From positions 611,601 to 675,600 of the forward strand of contig NC_018263.1 in assembly GCF_000227135.1 (NCBI RefSeq): 64,000 nucleotides of DNA, written 5' to 3'. This stretch comes from Leishmania donovani. Lineage: Eukaryota; Euglenozoa; Kinetoplastea; Trypanosomatida; Trypanosomatidae. This document shows positions 51,901 through 62,257 of the stretch, piece after piece. The notes under the pieces were generated by a model. The model was not told the origin of the DNA and did not search any database. It saw only the letters and a list, made by a program, of their open reading frames with translations. The translations under genes and the position numbers were made by a program. Position 1 is the first letter of the stretch; each line of letters starts with the position of its first letter.

Positions 51901-52801
51901 ACGCCCACTGTCAGTGTCTTTGTTATGAGAGCTGGGAGAAAGGAGACTAACGTGTGAGACACAGACACAGAAGCCACCCTCACCTTCTGAGAACGGCAGT
52001 TTGCGTGGGTGTGTTGGGTGTGCGGATTCCATACAGACCCTTGGGCCGAAGAAAAAAAAATGAACGAAAAAAAGGGCCGTGCAACGACGACGCCAACGTG
52101 CGTTTTTGGTGTCGGCGCATAATCAGAGAGTAAACCAGAGACACAGAAGTGGAGGTGAACAGGCGGTGCGGAGAGGCAGGGGGGTTGCACAAGAATGAAT
52201 AGGCCAAACAGACGAAAGAAAGCGGGACAGCCACCTCATGGAACACATCGAGAGGAGGAGCCGGGCGGACGGAGAAGGGCGCTGGCGCGTCCAACGCTGC
52301 TGGGAGAATGGGGGAGGATTGGGAAGGGAGAGAGAGAGTCATGTGTGTCCTCGAACGCACCGGCCATGACCATCCGCTCTCTCTCCCTCAGCCAACGCCT
52401 CAGCACTGGCATGCCGGCATTGCCTCTTTCCCGTTTCACCTGCCTTTGCTGGTTTCCTGTTGTCCAAGGTCTGCCTCTTTTTTTCGGGGAAGTGTGGGAA
52501 AAGGGGGAGGGGGGGCATCTCCTCACCTCCTGTTTCGTCGTTAGTCAACAGGGAAGGGGAGCCGAAAACGCGCTGCTGGTGAGTTGCACCGCTAAGCGAG
52601 CCACGCGCCACCTTCTCCTATTCCTGCGTAGTGGCGGAGGGCAGTGACGAGGAAGCGATAGATGCAGGGTAGTGACCCAAAAAAAAAAACACAGTGCAAC
52701 CGCCATCCTATCGCCAGCTGCGATGGCGGGCAGAGAGTTCTCGCATGTCCTCCTTGCATACGCCGCGCGACACGACCACAGTTTCTTTCGGGTTTGCATG
52801 C
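51901..52801. other. Intergenic between the pseudouridine synthase-like gene and the queuosine-salvage gene
   Basis: About 0.9 kb. Mixed and purine-rich sequence with a T/G-rich stretch at 52480-52520. No gene is seen. Confidence 0.6.
51932..51946 (-). promoter_or_regulatory. Spliced-leader acceptor deciding the start of the pseudouridine synthase-like gene
   Basis: Sense CTCCTTTCTCCCAG ends with AG at 51933-51932, 31 nt upstream of the ATG at 51900. Use of this site excludes the more upstream in-frame ATG at 52032 and gives a protein that starts with a mitochondrial-type presequence. Confidence 0.65.
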
Positions 52802-54439
52802 TCAGTACATGATGGTTCGGCACAGATGATGGCGCGCCTCACTTGGGAGCATATAGCGTCCCACGTACCACAATGCGTAGTCGAGGTGGATCACACTGCA
52901 CAGCCTCTTCACTGGTAGCTGCGCCGGGGCCCCTGGCACCTCTGCTGCCGTGGAGCCAGGCTCCCTTGCAAGCGACGACTGTCGCTGCGGCGGTGTGTTG
53001 AGAAACTGCAAGAGACGCTCTGCGGCGATCAAGGTTGCCACGCGGATGGACACCTCCTCTGCCGAGCCCGGCAGTAGGAGAACGTGCCTGTCCACAATGC
53101 GAGCGAGGTGGTCGTCGTAGACTAGCAGTCCCGCTGCGCGCAGCGCCTTGGGAATTTGATAATCGCAGCAGATGGACAGCTTTGCGCTGTCGGCGAAGAC
53201 GCCGGAGAGCGACGATTCCGGCTCTGTCGTGCGGGACTCGGCACCGGAGCGCGCGATGCGAGCGGCTCGATCCGTCAGCCAGGAGTTCGCAGGGGCGGAA
53301 GGCGGAGGTTTAGATAGCGGCGATTTTGAAGAAGCGCTGCTCGCAGCCTGGTACCGCCACAACGCCGGCAGCGCTTGCTCGATCGCCAACGCCGTCAGCT
53401 GGCTGAGCTTCAACACTGGCACAATGCACACATCTGGGGAGGTCTCGCCGGTATTCCCGCCAAGGCAGCCAGGCCCTTCCACAGGCACACGCGCAAAGTC
53501 GGCATATCGTGGGTGAAGCCGCACGAGGGTCGGCACAAATCCACAAGGCGCCGTGGCGGCCGCCGCTGCGTCAGGCGCGAAAAGGAAGCCGCCACACGCG
53601 CGAAGCAATTTGTAGTATGACGTTTGGCGCGCGACAAAAGCATCGGCCAGCGACAGCAGAAGCTCGACGCGCTCGCGGGTGCACGGCATCCACAGCGGGG
53701 TGACGCCGTCCTGTTCGCATCCGAGGAAGCATACGCGCAGCGCACTCGTTGCCGCCGCCGTATCCCCACGAAAGCGCTGAAGGAATTCAGGGCAAAACCA
53801 CGGAAGGCGGTGCACCTCCACAGCGCGGCGGAGGAGATACATCATAGCTGCGGAGCCCCGCAGCAGCGTCGGAGCAGCGGCAGCGGCCGTTGGTAGTGTG
53901 CCAAGTTCCTTTGGGGCTGCGCTCGGCGGCTCGGTGAATAACTCTACGACCGCAGCGATATCAGTTGTGCCTCCATTCCCCAGTGCCGACGCCACGCTCG
54001 GCGGATCAACAGCAGCGTAAAACCCTGCAAACCCTGTCACCTCCTCTCCTACGCTAGCGATGGCGGTCCCGCCAGCCTCGCACGGCACCTCGGCCCAGTG
54101 GCAGAAGTCGATTGCCACCACCATACCAAGGTAGTTCACCACTGCCGCCTCATCAAACCGCAGCGACTCGGGCACGCTCAGCAGCCAGTGGTTCGTTATC
54201 GCGGAAGAGCGCGTGTCCACATTTTCGCCCACGGCTGAGTGCTTGGAGTACAGCTGGTTGTGAATGCAGTTGAGGATAGCGTCGAGGACGTCTGAACTCT
54301 GTTGGGCGAGGCTTGCCGCCACCGGTGGGACGGTGGCATGCAGAACGGTGAGAGGCACGTCGGAGCGCTGGCCGTAGAGACGGCAAATGGAGCTGCGCAC
54401 AGACTCACCCGTGTAAGAAGGGGGCACGCTGTGCGCCAT
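52802..54439 (-). CDS. Queuosine salvage protein, Qng1/DUF2419 (C9orf64) family
   Basis: 545 aa. The family releases queuine from queuosine 5'-phosphate so that eukaryotes can reuse it for tRNA modification by TGT. Recognisable conserved blocks are VVAIDFCHWAEVP (about 107-119), RLPWFCPEFLQRFRGD (211-226), LADAF (264-268), SICCDYQIPKALRAAGLLVY (422-441, containing the conserved Asp of the DY(R/Q)IP motif) and the C-terminal HLDYALWYVGR plus HHLCRTIMY. It is longer than the roughly 340-aa animal protein because of Ala/Pro/Ser-rich insertions, notably about 120-195, 285-335 and 365-415. The 108-codon upstream extension lies beyond the pyrimidine tract and acceptor AGs at 54511-54522, so MAHSVPPSYTGESVRSS at 54439 is the start. 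Trypanosomatids have TGT and queuosine-modified tRNA, so the role fits. Confidence 0.82.
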   Translation of the reverse strand: MAHSVPPSYTGESVRSSICRLYGQRSDVPLTVLHATVPPVAASLAQQSSDVLDAILNCIHNQLYSKHSAVGENVDTRSSAITNHWLLSVPESLRFDEAAVVNYLGMVVAIDFCHWAEVPCEAGGTAIASVGEEVTGFAGFYAAVDPPSVASALGNGGTTDIAAVVELFTEPPSAAPKELGTLPTAAAAAPTLLRGSAAMMYLLRRAVEVHRLPWFCPEFLQRFRGDTAAATSALRVCFLGCEQDGVTPLWMPCTRERVELLLSLADAFVARQTSYYKLLRACGGFLFAPDAAAAATAPCGFVPTLVRLHPRYADFARVPVEGPGCLGGNTGETSPDVCIVPVLKLSQLTALAIEQALPALWRYQAASSASSKSPLSKPPPSAPANSWLTDRAARIARSGAESRTTEPESSLSGVFADSAKLSICCDYQIPKALRAAGLLVYDDHLARIVDRHVLLLPGSAEEVSIRVATLIAAERLLQFLNTPPQRQSSLAREPGSTAAEVPGAPAQLPVKRLCSVIHLDYALWYVGRYMLPSEARHHLCRTIMY

Positions 54440-55141
54440 TTGGGGGATGGGAGGTGACACAGAGGATAGAGAGACGGCAGGAGGGTGCAATCGGGAGGTC
54501 GGCCTCCCTCCTGCTGTTGCCTTGAACCGAAGAAGGAAAAGGGAAGATTGCGCGGAGGGCATGGAGATGAGGGAAGCAAGTTCGCACGAGAGAGGAATCA
54601 TCCGTGCCAACCGCCTTGAACGGGCTTCGATGTGCACACACGCGCGCGCAGAAAACGGTGCCACCTGATGCACACGGCATGCATAGAAAACAGCTTGACA
54701 GGAGGAATTTGGGTGGTGGTGATGCCAGCCATAGAAGCCAACATTGAGAACAGCCACTCGCACGGCGTTCAGTGAGCCATCGTATAATTCGTGAAGACCC
54801 CCAACGCTTCATCGGACGCTCTCGCTATCTACCTCTACCTCTCGATCTCTGTGCCGGTGACTAGGTCTCCGTGGATTGGTGGGTACTTGCTTACCCATGC
54901 AGCCAATGGCGGGAGGTGCGGACGCAGAGGTGAAGGGAAGCGAGCAAGGAGGAGGGGAGAAAGAGACAACACATACAAAGAGAGATGCTGTACATTGACG
55001 ATTGCGCTCTTATCGTATATATGTTTGCGTTCCTTTTTGCTTCCCCGTCGGCGCCCCTTTGATCCCGCTACTAATGCATACGGGGCAGAGGGACGGTGCC
55101 TGAGGGTGGGGAAGGGGAGGGAGGATGTAGCGCGTCGTCTT
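54440..55141. other. Intergenic between the queuosine-salvage and IQ-motif genes
   Basis: About 0.7 kb with the leader described above and a C/T-rich plus-strand stretch near 55030-55060. No gene is seen. Confidence 0.6.
54511..54545 (-). promoter_or_regulatory. Spliced-leader acceptor of the queuosine-salvage gene
   Basis: Sense CTTCCCTTTTCCTTCTTCGG is followed by CAAG, CAACAG and CAG. No ATG occurs between these AGs and the start at 54439. Confidence 0.6.
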
Positions 55142-57991
55142 CTACGCCTCCGCGGCGGACTCATCCGCAGATGGGTGAGCCGTGCAGCGCAGTACGTCGA
55201 TGGAGCTTCTCTGCACAGCCTCGTTGGTCAAGAGCTCTCTGCGATTTGTGTACTCTCGCAGCAGCAACCGCTCCGCGGCATCCCACCACTCCCCAGGATG
55301 CACCATTCTGCACGTGGAGGTAGACACCGAAATTGACGGAGAGGATCCTGCACACGCGACGGCGACACCGACAGAGCCGGCGGCTGCATCGAGAGCCTGC
55401 GGACCAGCGCCGCTGTATGCACGCCGTCGCATTAGCGATGGCATGAAATCCTGCAAGAGATAGGACGAGCCGCCAGGAACAAGGTGTGATTCGAGACCCC
55501 GTCTCACCCGCATCGGCAGTGGTGATGACGGCAACGAGGCGCCAGTCTGGTACGCCGCGTCAGCTTCACCAGGCGTCTCGCCCTGCCGGCCAGCAGCGGT
55601 CACAAGCGCTTCGACTCCCGTCGAGGAGAGAAACTCACACCAGTAGGGGCCGACCTCATCTGCGCTGGAGGCCAGCCGCCGACTCCACTCCGCAGCGAGG
55701 GCAATGCCTATCGTGCTACCGTGCCGTGAAGCCGTGTGCGATGACCCGCACGTAGGATCAGCGCCACAAGTGCGCCGCGTCGTCTGTGCGGGAGCATGGT
55801 AGAGAGCCTCAGTTGCAGGATTCGCGAAGCCGTCGCGCATGAGTCCCGCCGAGGGCGCTGCACGCGGCGGTGACAGCATTGACCTCGAAACACCCGCTGG
55901 TGACAGCACCTGACTTGGCGTGCGCGCTGCAGCCTTAAGGCTGCATTTGTGCTCCTCCAGCGCCACAGGCAGCACTGATTCCGCCGCACCGCCGCTGTCG
56001 TGTACCGCTCCAATAAGGCATCGACGCAGCTCGGTCGCAGCGCACGCGACGCGTCCGGCCACAAGAGGTCTGCACGTTTTCATGGCTGAGGTGGTGGTAA
56101 AGCAGGACAAGTCGGCGTCCCCTCGTGCTAGCCCTTGGTAGTGGAACCCGAGGTTCAGAAGCGGAGCCACTTGCGCTGCAAAGAGGAAGCCGTGCACGCG
56201 CAGCTCCTGTTGCATTTCCAGGGTGCTGCTGCGGATGTCGTGTAGATGCTGCACGGTGCAGCGCACACTTGGATCGGCAATACGCGGGTGTCGCAAAAAT
56301 GTCAAGGCCGAAGCGAAGGCATTGGCATAGCTCAGCGAGCAGGCAGCTTTGGCTGCAGCCTCGGTCGGCGCCATCTGCAGCTGGCCTGGAGGCGCGGCAA
56401 GCGCACCCGCCTCAGCCTCCAGCAGTCCGGCGGCGTCCGGAGCTGCGCGTCGCCCATCGGAGCTGCTGCTGAAGAGGGACGAGGCAGAGTGCAGCGACGG
56501 CGCCTTCAGCTCCTTGAGAAGGCGCCACTCCTCCGGGGAAAATAAGAGGCGGTACTCGCCTAGGCGCAGAGCCGCGTCGATGTCAAAGCGGCCGCCATCC
56601 TCCTCCTTGCCAACGAGCCAGCCGCTACCGACGGCCTGCAATAGGCTCGAGTCCAGTTGTGCTGGTGAGCCCCAGCCCTTGATGCACCCGTCGACGGTGG
56701 CGGTCGCCGAGAACGGCGACGACTCTGGTGGCGGCGGTGATGCCACGGCGTCACCGCGCAGCGCAACAGAATCTGCTGTGGCGCTATTCAGTCTTGCAGA
56801 AGATGTCCTCGTACCCCAGATCACGGGCAACGTCTCGGTTGACAACAGACCGTGATGCGGGTACAGAGGGATGCGCCGAATCGACACGCCGGCATCCCAC
56901 ATACGAGGGTCGTTAAAGAAGGCCTGGTGACAGCAGACCAAGAAGACAAAGTGCCGCCGCAGCAGATCGCGACGCTCCACGGCCTCCTGACGCCACAGCA
57001 CCTCGCGCAGTTGTCGGTCGTGAATGTGCCGAATCGACGCGGTGCAGCGCAACGTTGTCGGACATGCCGCGTCGAGCACGGTAGAGGTGATCTGCTGAAA
57101 CAGCTTCACTCGGTGCGCCTCGACAAGGCGACTGCTCGCGCACATGCGCAGCGACGCCTGAATGGAGCAGAGAGCAGCGTCCAGCTCGGCGGCGCGAATG
57201 GGATCGAACTCGTAGCTTGGCCGTACGCTGCTATGGATGGAAAGATGCCGGTGATGAAGCTGGCGCGTCTGTAACCAGCGCCGGAGGGCCTGCTGTATGA
57301 CCCGTGCGGCTGTGCCTTTACGCAGTTGCTCAGCCCGCTCTTTGCGGTCGACCTCCGCACGAAGACGGCGCAAGAACCGCGACTCTAACACAGGGGCAGC
57401 GTCGGCATGCACGCCTTCAGTGCTCGAGTTGCCAGACATGCTCAGGAGCACGGGCACCACAGGGACAGTCCGCTGGAGGTACTGGTGCATCAAGAACCAG
57501 CGCGCAGCGCGCTGCACGCGATTCAGCGCGACCTCCTCAGAAATGCTGCGCACCGAGCGCGAAGCGTGCACTGAATGTCGCAGAGCGGTGGTTGGCATCG
57601 CTGGCCCACCACAGGCTGTGGCGGAAGAGGAGGCGTGGCGGCGGGCCGAGGGCAATGCAGACGCAGCGCCATGACGGCCACGGGCAACCGAATTTGTCTT
57701 TGTCGATTTGTGAGAGCGAGAAGACGCTGCGCCTGCGTTCCTCCGTTCATGATGAGGCGCCTTCTTTGAGTTTTGGCGTGCGCGCGAGTTAGCTGAGGCG
57801 GGTTGCGAGGTCGCGGCAGGCATCTCAGACGGCCGCGGCGATGAGGCGATCGCCGTCACGGTGGCATGAAGAGAGCTACGGCCTTGCTCATTTGAGGTGC
57901 GATTGCGCAGCTGCTGGCGCTTCGAGGAGCCGTCTCTGCTAGCGAGAATCTTTTCTCGAGGCTGGGAAGCAGCTACAGCCAAAGACGACAT
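55142..57991 (-). CDS. IQ-motif hypothetical protein
   Basis: 949 aa; I do not recognise the specific protein. Residues 1-150 are Ser/Arg/Ala-rich and likely disordered. Three helices with IQ character (hydrophobic, Gln, basic pattern) follow: LNRVQRAARWFLMHQYLQR (about 156-174), AARVIQQALRRWLQTRQLHH (228-247) and LCSIQASLRMCASSRLVEAH (274-293). These suggest calmodulin or centrin binding and possibly a cytoskeletal or flagellar place. The rest is long and lacks a known domain, with low-complexity Ser/Ala segments. The start at 57991 follows a pyrimidine tract and acceptor (AG at 58101-58100). The frame upstream of it translates that tract and is discarded. A minimal upstream ORF touches the start codon. 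Confidence 0.8.
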   Translation of the reverse strand: MSSLAVAASQPREKILASRDGSSKRQQLRNRTSNEQGRSSLHATVTAIASSPRPSEMPAATSQPASANSRARQNSKKAPHHERRNAGAASSRSHKSTKTNSVARGRHGAASALPSARRHASSSATACGGPAMPTTALRHSVHASRSVRSISEEVALNRVQRAARWFLMHQYLQRTVPVVPVLLSMSGNSSTEGVHADAAPVLESRFLRRLRAEVDRKERAEQLRKGTAARVIQQALRRWLQTRQLHHRHLSIHSSVRPSYEFDPIRAAELDAALCSIQASLRMCASSRLVEAHRVKLFQQITSTVLDAACPTTLRCTASIRHIHDRQLREVLWRQEAVERRDLLRRHFVFLVCCHQAFFNDPRMWDAGVSIRRIPLYPHHGLLSTETLPVIWGTRTSSARLNSATADSVALRGDAVASPPPPESSPFSATATVDGCIKGWGSPAQLDSSLLQAVGSGWLVGKEEDGGRFDIDAALRLGEYRLLFSPEEWRLLKELKAPSLHSASSLFSSSSDGRRAAPDAAGLLEAEAGALAAPPGQLQMAPTEAAAKAACSLSYANAFASALTFLRHPRIADPSVRCTVQHLHDIRSSTLEMQQELRVHGFLFAAQVAPLLNLGFHYQGLARGDADLSCFTTTSAMKTCRPLVAGRVACAATELRRCLIGAVHDSGGAAESVLPVALEEHKCSLKAAARTPSQVLSPAGVSRSMLSPPRAAPSAGLMRDGFANPATEALYHAPAQTTRRTCGADPTCGSSHTASRHGSTIGIALAAEWSRRLASSADEVGPYWCEFLSSTGVEALVTAAGRQGETPGEADAAYQTGASLPSSPLPMRVRRGLESHLVPGGSSYLLQDFMPSLMRRRAYSGAGPQALDAAAGSVGVAVACAGSSPSISVSTSTCRMVHPGEWWDAAERLLLREYTNRRELLTNEAVQRSSIDVLRCTAHPSADESAAEA

Positions 57992-58001
57992 CAAGTCATT
58001 C
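57991..58001 (-). promoter_or_regulatory. Minimal upstream ORF overlapping the start codon (ATGACTTGATG)
   Basis: In sense, ATG-ACT-TGA precedes the main start, and the TGA shares two bases (TG) with nothing but the A of its stop begins the main ATG. The upstream ATG lies downstream of the predicted splice acceptor, so it should be in the mature leader. Ribosomes could terminate and restart on the adjoining ATG. Confidence 0.5.
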
Positions 58002-58603
58002 GCGGCTCCGTGGTTACAGTAAGGATAGCGCGAGCACGTCTGCTGGATAGTGGTTGGGGGTCCCGCGAAGGCCTCAAGCCTTGTCCTTGGTCTGCTGGGC
58101 TCGAGAAGCGTGGAGAAGGGGAAGAGAAGAGGCAAGGTGGACAAATGAACATGCGACAGGCACACGCTGCACGATCAGCACAGCCTCTTGGCTAAGGGGG
58201 GGGGGGGCTCTTGCGCGCCAGCGATTCGAGCACGCGTACATAGAGAGAAAGAGAGAGACGCGCACATTTTGAAGCTCAAAACGCCCCGTTAGTTCGCTTG
58301 CGCTTCGGCTTGGCATCCGCATGCAGTTCACCAAACTACCCGGGGCAGGAGAAGCATGCGTGCGCATTGCCAAGGAAGTACCGCGTCACACGAGTCCAAC
58401 CGCGCCTGCAAAGCATCTTTTGATCTTCTCGAGTTAATGACGTTGCGAAGAAAGCGACGGTGTTCGCTCAAGAGACAACCACACACGAACACACAAAGCC
58501 TATGCTCTCGCACAGGCACACACACACACACACAGAGACGCACACATTACCTGCAGCCCGTCTACCAGCACGCCACAAAAGGCACTCGCGCTGCGCACAT
58601 CCC
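57992..58603. other. Intergenic between the IQ-motif and ATP23 genes
   Basis: About 0.6 kb including the IQ gene leader, a run of about 12 G at 58197-58208 and a CA tract at 58517-58531. No gene is seen. Confidence 0.65.
58100..58140 (-). promoter_or_regulatory. Spliced-leader acceptor of the IQ-motif gene
   Basis: Sense CTTGCCTCTTCTCTTCCCCT continues as a C/T-rich tract to TCTCGAG, with AG at 58101-58100, giving a leader of about 108 nt. Confidence 0.6.
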
Positions 58604-59536
58604 TCATAGCTTCAGCGTGCCATTTGCAAACTGGCTGTCGCCGTAGCTCCCGAGGGCATAGATGGGTGCTGCGAAGGGCTCGTAGTCAGAGTAGCACTTC
58701 TGAAACACCGTGTCCACCGCGCGCTCAGAGAAGCCGCGACACACCGGATTGCGATCGACCGCCATGACGGCACGGCGGCGGACGCACTTCTGCCCACCCT
58801 CAAAGAAGTTGAAGCGCCCCTTCCGCATCTCTTGGCCGACAAAACAGTCACCGCTAAGACGTGCCGCACGAATCTCGCTGCAGGCCTGATGCACGCAGTC
58901 GGAGCTTTCAATCGCACCCCGAGCATCATCGAAGGCATGGACAAGCTCGTGGCGTATGTTGCGCTCAACCTGCTCCAACACCGGCAGCTGCGATCCCGCG
59001 AGGAGGCGAAGCAGCTGTGATTGCGTGGCGGTTGTGGACGGTAAAGATGCCGCCGCTGCAGTGGCATCCGATGTCGTCGGTGGCGAGGCCGCGCGCTCGT
59101 TGACAGCCTTGTCCTTCTTCAAGAATGCCGCTGCGTGCTTTGTGTTAAAAAGACGGGCAATGTGATCCTCCAGTAGCACGACATCTTTGGCCTGGCAGTC
59201 GGGGCGGGCACTGCGCCACATGTACCCCGCAAGCACCCGATCTGGGGTAAGTCCCATCGCGGAGTTGCAGGAGGCCTCACCACGTGGGACAGCGGGCAGG
59301 CACTTGATGCGGTCGCGCAGGAAGGGCTTGCCGGTGATCTCTTCAATGCTCTGAATCATGTACTGAACCGTGTTCACGTGACGCAGAACGTAGTCTACGG
59401 CGGCCTCGCAGACATCGTGCGGGTTGTAGAGCGAGTCGACGCGCTTCACCTCCTGTGCGTCTGTTTGAGCCGCCGCTGCACCAGCACCAGTTCCCGCGGA
59501 GGAGGACGAGGATGAGGAAGAGGAGAGCAAGCCCAT
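58604..59536 (-). CDS. ATP23/XRCC6BP1-family metallopeptidase
   Basis: 310 aa. ATP23 is a zinc metalloprotease of the mitochondrial intermembrane space that processes or helps assemble ATP synthase subunit 6 in yeast; the human homologue is XRCC6BP1. The zinc-binding HExxH motif is intact in RHELVHAFDDAR (HELVH at 196-200), and the downstream CVHQACSEIRAARLSGDC and CVRRRAVMAV blocks are typical of the family, as is the cysteine richness. A nonconserved Ala/Ser/Thr insert lies at about 141-180. The N-terminus is unusual: MGLLSSSSSSSSS, with no presequence-like basic residues but fitting the N-myristoylation pattern. The start follows an acceptor AG at 59577-59576 with no earlier ATG in the leader. 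Confidence 0.92.
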   Translation of the reverse strand: MGLLSSSSSSSSSAGTGAGAAAAQTDAQEVKRVDSLYNPHDVCEAAVDYVLRHVNTVQYMIQSIEEITGKPFLRDRIKCLPAVPRGEASCNSAMGLTPDRVLAGYMWRSARPDCQAKDVVLLEDHIARLFNTKHAAAFLKKDKAVNERAASPPTTSDATAAAASLPSTTATQSQLLRLLAGSQLPVLEQVERNIRHELVHAFDDARGAIESSDCVHQACSEIRAARLSGDCFVGQEMRKGRFNFFEGGQKCVRRRAVMAVDRNPVCRGFSERAVDTVFQKCYSDYEPFAAPIYALGSYGDSQFANGTLKL

Positions 59537-62257
59537 ATGAGCCTCGACGGGGATAATGGGGGTGTGTTGGGCCTACTCGGAGTGGTACGAGAATACATCG
59601 AGCAAGCAACCGCAGGAGAGAGGAAAACGAAAAGAAACGCCCGAAAAGTGAAGCGCGGCTCGTTTCACAAGAGCACGAGCGGTGGAGAGAAGAAGAGGGT
59701 GCAAGATCCAAGAGACCAGTGATACGCAGACGCTTCGAGAAGTCGTGGACACGGAGATGGCAAGAAGAGAGAGGAGCATTAGGCAGAGACAGAGGGAAAA
59801 AAGAACCATAGGTAGCTCGTTTCGTTTGGTTCTTATCACTGTCGCAATTCTTTTTTTGTTGTTGCGGCGTGCTGCACGAGTAGTGGCCCGACAACTTGGA
59901 AGTCATGGTGGGTGTCCGTGTGCGTAGATGTGGGTGTGTCCACCGAGCACACGGAACAAACCGCGCAGACACAGGGGTGGAAAGAGCTGGTTGACGCCTT
60001 TTACGCTTCAGTCGCTGCTGGTGTGGAGCTAGCGCCTCTTTCGTTCTTTTTTTTTGTTCTTTTTGGTGCGGGTTGTTTTCATCTGAAAAGGAGCTTGCGG
60101 TGAAGCTGGTGCCCGCACACATGTCGGTTATGTCAATAACGAAAAAAAAAGGGGTGAGCGAAATCTGGAGATAATGTTCCCTTCTTCGTCACAGAGAAAA
60201 AAGAGAGTTGTGGGCGGGGGAGGACGAGGGAGGGCGTTGATAGCGCGTGGATAGATCGTCCACATCAACAGTGCGTGCTCACGCAACAAACCAAGCAAAA
60301 ACACTTCACAAACAAAACAACAAAACGCGCACGCGAGCTGCCATCAACTAAAGGAGAGTAGTTTTGTGCGATCAACGGCAGCGAAAACTGAACCAAACAA
60401 AGAAAAGCGCGCCAAAGGAGGAAGGATGAAGAACATAAAAAGGAGGCCCCGCACACCCACACATACAACACACAAAACACACCAGCAACATCACGCCACC
60501 AAAGCGCGTGAGCAGAACACGAAAAGGCAAAAACAACAACCACGCACAAAAAAAAAACTAAACAACGTCACAAAAGGAAAAGAAGCAAAGGACAGAACGA
60601 AAAAAAAATTCGAGAGACGATGAGCCCGATGTTACCGACGACACGAAACAACCAGCAACAGAAAAGGCAACAACGAGAGGACGGGAGAAGAGCAGCCAGC
60701 GGAGCAACCGAAGCAAGAAAAAAAAATACCACAACCAGGACACGCAAAAGAGAAGTACACTGTCGATAAGCGCGTACACGTACACGTGGAGGCGTGCCCC
60801 CACACGCTCGCGCGCAGCAAAGAACGTGGAAACATACGATGAACTATTCTCCCAATAAGACGCAAAAATAAAAAGTAGTCTGTAACTACTACTGCTACCG
60901 CTAACATGCTCCTCTTGCTCAGTTCCGCGTAAGTGGGTCAGACGTGCTCGCGGGTATGTGTATATGGGTATCGTTTCTTGGATGTGAGTGGAGCAGGCGG
61001 CCGAGAAGTAGGTGCCGTACACGTCAACCTAAAAGCTGCTCTATCCCCATTCCATTCCACTAGAGGCACACAACACTACAGCGACACGTACGCCGGCACG
61101 TGGTCAGATGGCAGAAATATCCGAACCTGTAGTGAAACTGTGTATCTTCCTTTTGTTTGCTTCACGGATGTGCGTGCTGCTCATTTTGGTTCTTTTTCGC
61201 ACCGTCTTGGCTGCTTGCTTTTGTTTCTGCTTTGTCTGTTTGCTGTCTGGATATGAAAACGGAAAGCACAAGACGCACACATACTCAAGAGGAGGAGGAG
61301 GAGGAGGGCAGAGAGAGACACACACGAGAGGAGGAGGGCAACGAGAAAAGAAGAAAAAGGGGTTCGTGTGCTTGGGTGACACTAGCGGCATGGCATTCGT
61401 CGCGCTGCGCCACTTGCGCTCTTGCTGAGTATCGATGGAGTCGCTCACTCATCCCATCCCTTTGCCACACCGCGTCAATGAAAGCGGATGAGCATCAAGG
61501 AAGAAGAAAAAGGAAGCAAAACAGCACACACCAGCCCCTCGTCGCTGGCTCAATGTAGACGGATGCAAGTCTGTGTCTTGGTGTACGCCCATCCTCTAAA
61601 ATATCAAAGCAGAGCACCCGCAGCAACAAAACGAAATAGACGCAAAAAAAATAGAAATACACGGAACATCTAAGGCGTTGATGACAGACAGAGAGAGAGC
61701 GCGAGACCCGCACATCAGCGGAAGAACCAAAATAAAAAGAGTAAAGGAAAGGACAACAAGAGGCACCGACGGGGGAGGCAAAGGAGGGTGAGCCATGGCA
61801 GGCGCCAGCACACACGTAGACAGACAAACAGACACATACTTGGAAGAGCAGGGTATGAGACTCCGCAGCCTGCTTTTCTTATACGCTACCTGCAAGGGTG
61901 ATATGTAAAGCCGCAGAATACGTGCACGCAGGAGCACGCGTGAAAAGAAAACGATCGGTTTAAAAGCAGCAAAGCCACATTAAAAAAGAGGGAGACCACG
62001 AACAGTGGCGAACCAACACACCGAAGCGGAGGTCCGTGTGCGTGCGGTGCGGCCACGGGAAAACCACACTGAAAAGTCGGGAAGGATAAGCAGCGGCGCG
62101 CGTCAGCCCAAGGGCATGTGCCAGAGTACGGAGGAACCCTGGTCACCGCCTCTCTCGTCGATGATACGCCCGTTTTTTTTTTTCGCAGGGGGGGGGGGCT
62201 GGCGTGCTCTTCTGAACCTCTGCTACGCCAGACGCAGTACTCCTCTTTATACGCACA
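59537..62257. other. Intergenic: ATP23 leader and 3' region of the LRR-type gene
   Basis: About 2.7 kb. Mostly A-rich on the plus strand from 60280 to 60740 (T-rich in the transcript), with GAGGA-type triplets at 61290-61340 and a G run near 62189. The frames in it are low-complexity. No RNA gene is recognised. Confidence 0.65.
59576..59640 (-). promoter_or_regulatory. Spliced-leader acceptor of the ATP23-like gene
   Basis: Sense TTTCTTTTCGTTTTCCTCTC then further pyrimidine-rich sequence leads to CCGAG with AG at 59577-59576. The leader is about 39 nt. Confidence 0.55.

Noticed and set aside
51901..52032. 44-codon N-terminal extension of the pseudouridine synthase-like protein
   Set aside because: A good polypyrimidine-AG acceptor lies within it, and the protein from 51900 starts with a mitochondrial-type presequence.
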